From contig JADNRX010000013.1 in the NCBI GenBank assembly GCA_015501595.1, positions 344,059-408,058 on the forward strand: DNA of 64,000 nucleotides, in the 5' to 3' direction. The translations under genes and the position numbers were made by a program. Below the pieces are notes generated by a model. It was given only the letters and a program-made list of their open reading frames with translations. It ran no database searches and was not told where the DNA came from. Position 1 is the first letter of the stretch; every line of letters starts with the position of its first letter. The DNA is from Hymenopellis radicata. Its lineage: Eukaryota; Basidiomycota; Agaricomycetes; Agaricales; Physalacriaceae. Positions 57,686 through 64,000 of the stretch are shown here, piece by piece.

Positions 57686-58160
57686 TCATATGTCACTGCT
57701 CGGCACGGCGGAAGATGGTTGCGACGATGACGGGGCAGACGACGATGAAGCGGGCAGGGCATCGGCGACCTTCTTCTTCTTGCTCTTGACAGGCTTGCCT
57801 CGATTGGGATTTTCCTCTGAATCGCGCCACATCACAGCGATCTATAGACTCTGTCAAAACACGACAACTAGACTGAATATATGCGCTATGGCGTACCTCT
57901 TTGAATGCGGTCTTCGAGTCTACGCCGGGGTTCGCCGCCTTGTAGATCGGCAGCTGGGCTGAGACGAACTTGTTGTAGACGTTTGGCTCGCGTTTAGTTT
58001 TGTTTTCTTTGTCTGGGGAGATGATGCAAGCGGCTCTCGTGAAAACGGCGGGCATACCGTTCCCCGATTTTTTGGACTTGGAGACAGAGGCTGATGATAG
58101 GTCAGCGTCGAGTGACAGAGGAGGGATGGAAGTAGACGTACTTGAGGGAGCTTTAGGCAT
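57686..58160 (-). CDS. HMG-box/YABBY-like DNA-binding protein
   Basis: Start ATG at 58160 (MPKAPS). With a short intron in the Ser/Thr-rich lead, the protein reads SKSKKSGNGMPAVFTRAACI and then the domain KREPNVYNKFVSAQLPIYKAANPGVDSKTAFKE|IAVMWRDSEENPNRGK across a GTACGC intron. The pattern K-R-x-P-x-x-Y-N-x-F ... L-P-x-x-K ... AFKE-IAxMW ... NPNRG is that of the fungal/plant YABBY-like HMG-fold domain. The tail (PVKSKKKKVADALPAS) is basic, an NLS, then Ser/Pro-rich. It should bind DNA in the nucleus, perhaps as an architectural factor. Its start is 165 nt from the divergent RDH54 start. Confidence 0.75.
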
Positions 58161-58325
58161 CTTGGGAGGTGGTGAAAACGAGATGGTGATGGTAAGAGGG
58201 TAAGGATGCGAGACGTATCCGCCCGGAATTTATACTGCCTGTCACGGACGCCACGCATCACGCCGGCACGTGATGCCAAACGTTACGGTCACCTACTCTC
58301 CTTCCTTTCTTGGTTCTTCACCGCC

Positions 58326-61300
58326 ATGCCCGCTTTCCAAGCGCCGTCCGTAGCGACTAAGCGCAAGTCGGACGCGTCCGAGCCAGTCAGCCGCAAGAAG
58401 CAGTCGCTCGGTCCTGGTAGCGAGCAGTACTGGATGGTTCAGTGGTAGGTCGCCGCTTCACGTGTCGACGTCGTCTTGATCATCGTTGAAGGAGAAATCA
58501 CCAAACGAAGAAGCACAAGACATGGGAGGGAGATGGTGTACTTGTGATTGAAGGCTCCCGGGCCACGCTTTATGCTTCGGATGGCAAGCCGTATGTTATT
58601 TCCCTTGCATCGCAGCGCGTCTTTTCAATCAGAGCCACACAGGCTAGGTTCAGCCGCTGCTCCTCAAACAGTCGAAGAAGGTTTCGAATGCGGCTTTGCA
58701 GGCAAGGATATCTGTTTGGAATGTGAGACCACCAAGGCCGAATATCTCTCTGGCCGATGCTTTGGACACGCCTCTAGCGGACCAAGCGTGCCCGACAGTA
58801 CTCCATCGACATCCAAATCATATGCGCCTCTCAAAGTCAGTGCCGCCCCGCGGGTATCCTCCTCTTTCCACGCGCCTTCAATGAAGCCGTCTGCTCCGAA
58901 AAGAGGTATTCCCCTGGAGGAAGTCGGTCTCTTTTCAGCATTGCCTACCTCAAACCAGATCAAAGAAAATATCGAGATCAAGTCGTACTGGTCCGCAAAC
59001 TGGCATGTCTGTCCTTCCATCCGAAATATCCTCTAACCTGCTCTGTACATAGGCGCAAGGTTAGTAAGAATGGTAAAGGATCATGGGACGGGGATGCCTT
59101 CGTGATGCACAATAACAAGGTCGTCACCCTGATATCCGACACGGGTAAAAGGTGAGGAAGACCGTCGTTCATTACTCATTATCTAACGACACTTTCAGCA
59201 TAGGAACGTCCGCTTGGAAAGGTACTCCGCTTCAGCGTGACGACAAGTTATATTTCGGCAGTAAAGAGGTACAACTTGTTGACCAAGTGAAGCCATCAGC
59301 GCTTCCCGTGGATACGGGCGAGCCTGATCCTCCTGAGGACGAGGTTGTAATAGTTGATGACACGCCAAGTGTCAAGAAATTCGCGACTCCTCTCAATACG
59401 AATGGCGTAGCGCCTGCTGCATTCTACGGGATCGCTAAGAAAGCTTCAGGACCTCTGTTGGTCATTTTCACGCATATAACCTCCGAAATTTAACGAGCAC
59501 CACTAGACATGATCCAAACGCGAAAGGTGCGATTGTAATGAAAGCTCCGACAGAAGAGCACATCAAGAAATGGAACAGGAAGAACCGGCCTGTGGTTCCG
59601 GTGGTCCTTGATCCAGTGATTGCGCAGAAGCTCAGGCCTCATCAAGTGGAAGGTAATTTCTATCCAACGCGTGCTTTTCATGATCTCATTGTTGGAAAGG
59701 TGTCAAGTTCATGTACGAGTCTATCATGGGGTTGAGAAAACATGAAGGTCAAGGTTGTATCCTTGCCGATGAGATGTAGGCATTCTATAGGTTTCTTAGC
59801 ATTCGCTGAGTTATTGGTGTAGGGGTTTGGGAAAGACTCTACAGACAATCTGTCTCGTTTGGACGTTGCTGAGTGAGTAGCGTCTCGTCGTAATCGCCGC
59901 AATCCCTCACCATGTGTCTAGAACAAAACCCTTATGGCGGCAATGTTCCATCAGTCGAGAAAGTACTCATAGCATGTCCTGTTTCGCTGATCAACGTATA
60001 TTTATGTCCTGGTAATTGCCGTAAAGCATGCTGATTTATATGCAGAACTGGAAAAACGAATTTCACAAGTGGCTTGGAAAGGACCGCATTGGGATCTCGG
60101 TATGCGACAAAGACAAGCGTGCAATACATGGTTTCATGAACTCGTAAGCACTGGTCGAGTCAGCTAACTTCTCGAATTCATCAACATCTATCACAGGAAG
60201 GCCCAGAAGGTTCTCATCATTGGTTATGAGCGTCTTCGTACTGTTATGTGAGAGTTAAATCGCATTCGATAATACTCTCTGACGTTCAGCGTCATTTAGG
60301 GATCTCTTGACATCCTGCATGTAAGTCGACGTGCGCGGCTGTCTTTTGCTCTACTAATTAAGTTCATATTCTAGTCCGCCTATCGGATTGATTATATGCG
60401 ATGAAGGTCCGCAAGACATAGTATCCTATACGTTAAAGTTGACGCGTTCACTCGCAGGCCATCGCTTGAAATCAGGATCCAATAAGACCACTCAAATGTT
60501 TAGCGCCTTACGAACGCCACGTCGTATTCTACTTTCAGGCACACCCATTCAGAATGATCTGAGCGAATTCCATGCTATGGTCTGCTTCTCAAGTTGTTCT
60601 CGAGCCACTAGTACTCATGTCTCTTCAGGCGGATTTTTGCAATCCAGGCTTGCTTGGTGATTCGGGTGCTTTATCGACGTTTCGATGCTGACGATACTCC
60701 CAGATGACTACAGCGTCTTCAAGCGCGTGTATGAAACGCCGATTCTCAAGAGTCGAGCCCCGGACTGTACGGACAAGGAAAAAGAAATGGGTGAATCCCG
60801 TTCTGCCCAAGTAAGTCGTAAATTCGTGCGTACTCGTGCGTTCATCGTTTATGGACTTTATTCCCTAGCTCATGACTATCGCAAAAAGTTTCGTGCTCAG
60901 ACGAGAAGCCACGATATTAGGAAACTACCTTCCGCCCAAACGTGAGTTTGCTGTCCCCGTACCGAGTGTTTTTTTACAGTGTGCATTGCGACAGACGAAT
61001 ACGTCGTATTTATCACTCCGACGTCAGTTCAACTATCCATATTCGCCAAAATATTACACCCCGACAAACTGGAGGCCTTAATCCATGGATCAACCGCCGA
61101 TTCCCTTGCCCTCATAAATCTGTTGACCAAGATCAGCAACAGTCCGATCTTGTTGAAAGCTACGGCCGACAAGGCCAAGACCGACGGAAAGAGTGAGGGT
61201 TTGAAGAACACCAGCGTTCGTGAGGCTCTGAGCTTGATTCCCGATGGTGCTCGTATTGAAGACATGTCGTTGAGTGGTGAGTAGCAGCCGTCTTCACCTC

Positions 61301-62925
61301 TCGCATGACAACCAATGTTCTGTAGGAAAGCTGACAGTCTTATCCCGTCTTTTGGCTCATATCAAAACGGTATGCTACTTTCATGTCTCCTCGTCCACTC
61401 ATGCTGAAACCCAGGTAGCACACTGAGGAGAAATGCGTGATCGTGTCGCATTATACTTCGACCCTCAATATTCTTGAGGCGTTCTGTCAGAAGCAGCATT
61501 ATAGCTATCATCGTCTTGATGGGTGAGTTGTTATTCACGCGTCTTGGTCGCCTCTCAAGTCCCGCAAAGCTCGACGCCCCCTGCCAAACGGCAAAGAGTA
61601 CGTCAATGTCTTCAACAAGTCATCTCAGACTAGTGGCTGTACGTCACGTCTACATTGCACGATGTTCCAAACTCAACTTTCCATAGTTATTTTCTTGTTG
61701 AGTTCAAAGGCAGGCGGTGTGGGTATCAACTTGATCGGTATGTTCGTTATCTTCCGTTATCGCCTATGCTCAAAGACATAGGTGGCTCACGACTGGTCCT
61801 CGTCGACTCCGATTGGAATCCAAGGTTGTTCTGTTGCTTCTCTACCAGCCTGTAACTGATTCCATCGCGCAACAGTCACGATCTCCAAGCTATGGCGCGT
61901 TGTCACCGGTAAATTTTCTCTCTTCGACTTCCCCACTCAACACAAGTGCTCATAACTCGCAGTGACGGGCAGAAACGACCTGTTTTTATATACCGATTCC
62001 TCACGGCGGGCACCATAGATGGTTTGGGCCACCTCCTGAAGCGTTCTATACACTGACAATTCATTAAGAGAAAATCTTTCAACGGCAAATAACGAAGCTC
62101 GGTCTCAGCAATTGTAGGTGCATTTTTTCTCAAGTCGATCAGCCTCTGATTGATTACTTGCAGCATTAATGGGCTCTGTGAGTGCCCTTTGACCGATATA
62201 GTGTATCCACTAAGACTTCCGATCTCAAGTCTACTGGATCCTCGAAAAAGGACAGCTTCACGCGCAAAGATGTACGTCCATGTTCGTCAGAAGTCGCCAC
62301 GTTGCTCATGTTCTGTAGCTTCGCGACATCTTTCGCATACAGCCAGACACATCTTGCAACACTCATGAGCTTCTCGAATGTCCTTGCGACAACATTCCAG
62401 GATCGCAATCTCTTCCGACTGAGGTCGACGACAGTTCAGACGGTGATTCAGATTCGGAGCAATCAGGCTTTGTTGTGGCGTCTCAGGTAAATCCGAAGAA
62501 GCTCAACAAGCAGGAGAAGGAAGTAAGCTATCTCTCGTCACAGATCGACTTCATTTTTGCTAACGCTGATAGTACATACGCGCAAAGAAAGAAGCTCTGG
62601 CGGCCCTCGGCCAGTGGAAGCACGTCAATGCCTGCTCTCCAAAACGCATGATGGTATCCGAGACGACGTTCTTCGTGAGATCTTATTCGATGAGAAGAAA
62701 ATGCCTAAGACCGAGAATCTTCGGGGGAAAAGCTTGCTGGACGCTCTAGATTTGGATAACATAAGCGGCTATGGGGGCATTCGTACGGTGCGGGATGTCC
62801 CGGGCGGCAGTGTTTCCTTTCTATTTGAGAAGAGTACGGAAGACCCTGCTCCTGTGGAGGTAGTCGAGGAGATGACAGACAATGGCAGTATTGATTTCAT
62901 GGACATGGATGACGATGACTTCTAG
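58326..62925 (+). CDS. RDH54: SNF2-family DNA translocase RDH54/TID1 (RAD54B-like)
   Basis: This helps Rad51/Dmc1 in homologous recombination and removes them from duplex DNA. The N-terminus YWMVQW ... NHQTKKHKTWEGDGVLVIEG matches the DUF2439-type domain of Rdh54 proteins. The ATPase core has KLRPHQVEG (start), ILADEMGLGKTLQTI (Walker A, split by a 50-nt intron after ADEM), ACPVSLI, LIICDEGHRLKSGSNKT (Walker B, DEGH), RRILLSGTPIQNDLSEF; the second lobe has EYVVFITPTSVQLSIFAKIL, KCVIVSHYTSTLNILEAF, SSKAGGVGINLIG, LVLVDSDWNP and DLQAMARCHRDGQKRPVFIYRFL, with EKIFQRQITKLGLS after. About 20 exons. Near 62641 one extra A is needed to join ACSPK to THDGIRDDVL. The end is acidic (FMDMDDDDF). Confidence 0.93.
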
Positions 62926-63268
62926 ACGCACTAGTATGCAATGCTCGTTTGCTTCGATTACTTAGTATTATTGTACGATACGATACACTGTAGATTACTT
63001 GACGACTTGTATTCTAGACCTTCCAGATGCTTACTACACGTAGATTCTTTTTGTATTGCTTGCGTGCTCGTTGTCGAAGTAGTAGCAAGGAGCATCGAAA
63101 GCCGAGCTATCCCGACAAACCTGGGTATCCTCCCAAATAGGCTATACCCGCCTCCGCTCTCAGTGTTTTTGCCGACGCTCAACAAACAATATTAAACCAG
63201 GTATATGATAGGCTACAACACGAGAAAATGTACACCATACACTGTACACCCTGAAAATAGTCCTTAAT
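62926..63268. other. Convergent intergenic region
   Basis: This separates the RDH54 stop and the GMC stop. No supported gene; no repeat or RNA seen. Confidence 0.35.

Positions 63269-64000
<732 letters not shown>

Overview
The window looks like a gene-dense stretch of a mushroom-type basidiomycete (Agaricomycete) genome. About 28 protein genes lie on both strands, most cut by short introns (typically 46-60 nt, GT-AG). Several encode families mainly known from such fungi (DUF6699, DUF7330, an HMG/YABBY-like protein). I saw no rRNA, tRNA, CRISPR or prokaryotic-type operon. Gene models below are hand-spliced from the sequence; intron borders are supported by frame and family conservation, not by transcripts.

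Left part (1-23 kb): the 5' end of an SLC35F-type transporter (-), a long disordered RING-H2 protein (+), the glycogen debranching enzyme (+), an RGD2-like F-BAR/DEP/RhoGAP protein (-), mitochondrial ribosomal protein mL44 (+), an unrecognised gene (+), a 14-TM-type MFS transporter (-) and a cell-wall-integrity MAP kinase (-). Middle (24-43 kb): a DUF6699 protein (-), a small TA-flanked inverted-repeat element (MITE-like), the FG nucleoporin Nup57/Nup54 (+), a TRP-type vacuolar channel (-), THG1 (+), a broken palmitoyl-protein thioesterase copy (-), an inverted repeat, a coiled-coil/disordered protein (-), symplekin/Pta1 (-) and V-ATPase subunit G (+). Right part (43-64 kb): an LRG1-like LIM-RhoGAP (-), several small lineage-type proteins, a DUF7330 protein (+), a GNAT acetyltransferase (-), an HMG/YABBY-like protein (-), the RAD54-family ATPase RDH54 (+), and the 3' end of a GMC oxidoreductase with a GPI-like tail (-) that runs off the right edge.

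Most genes are housekeeping and unrelated, as is normal for such genomes. The one functional theme is Rho/cell-wall signalling: two RhoGAPs and the MAP kinase of the cell-wall pathway lie within 37 kb. I found no convincing new multi-gene system. The most useful unexpected observation is that several otherwise well-conserved genes (GDE, MFS, MAPK, RDH54, the AT-hook protein, GMC) each need one extra base, often in a short homopolymer, to stay in frame. This points to base-call/assembly errors more than to real decay. By contrast the thioesterase copy has internal losses and looks genuinely dead. Other notable items are start-codon-only first exons, a GC-AG intron, the MITE and a very short bidirectional promoter.
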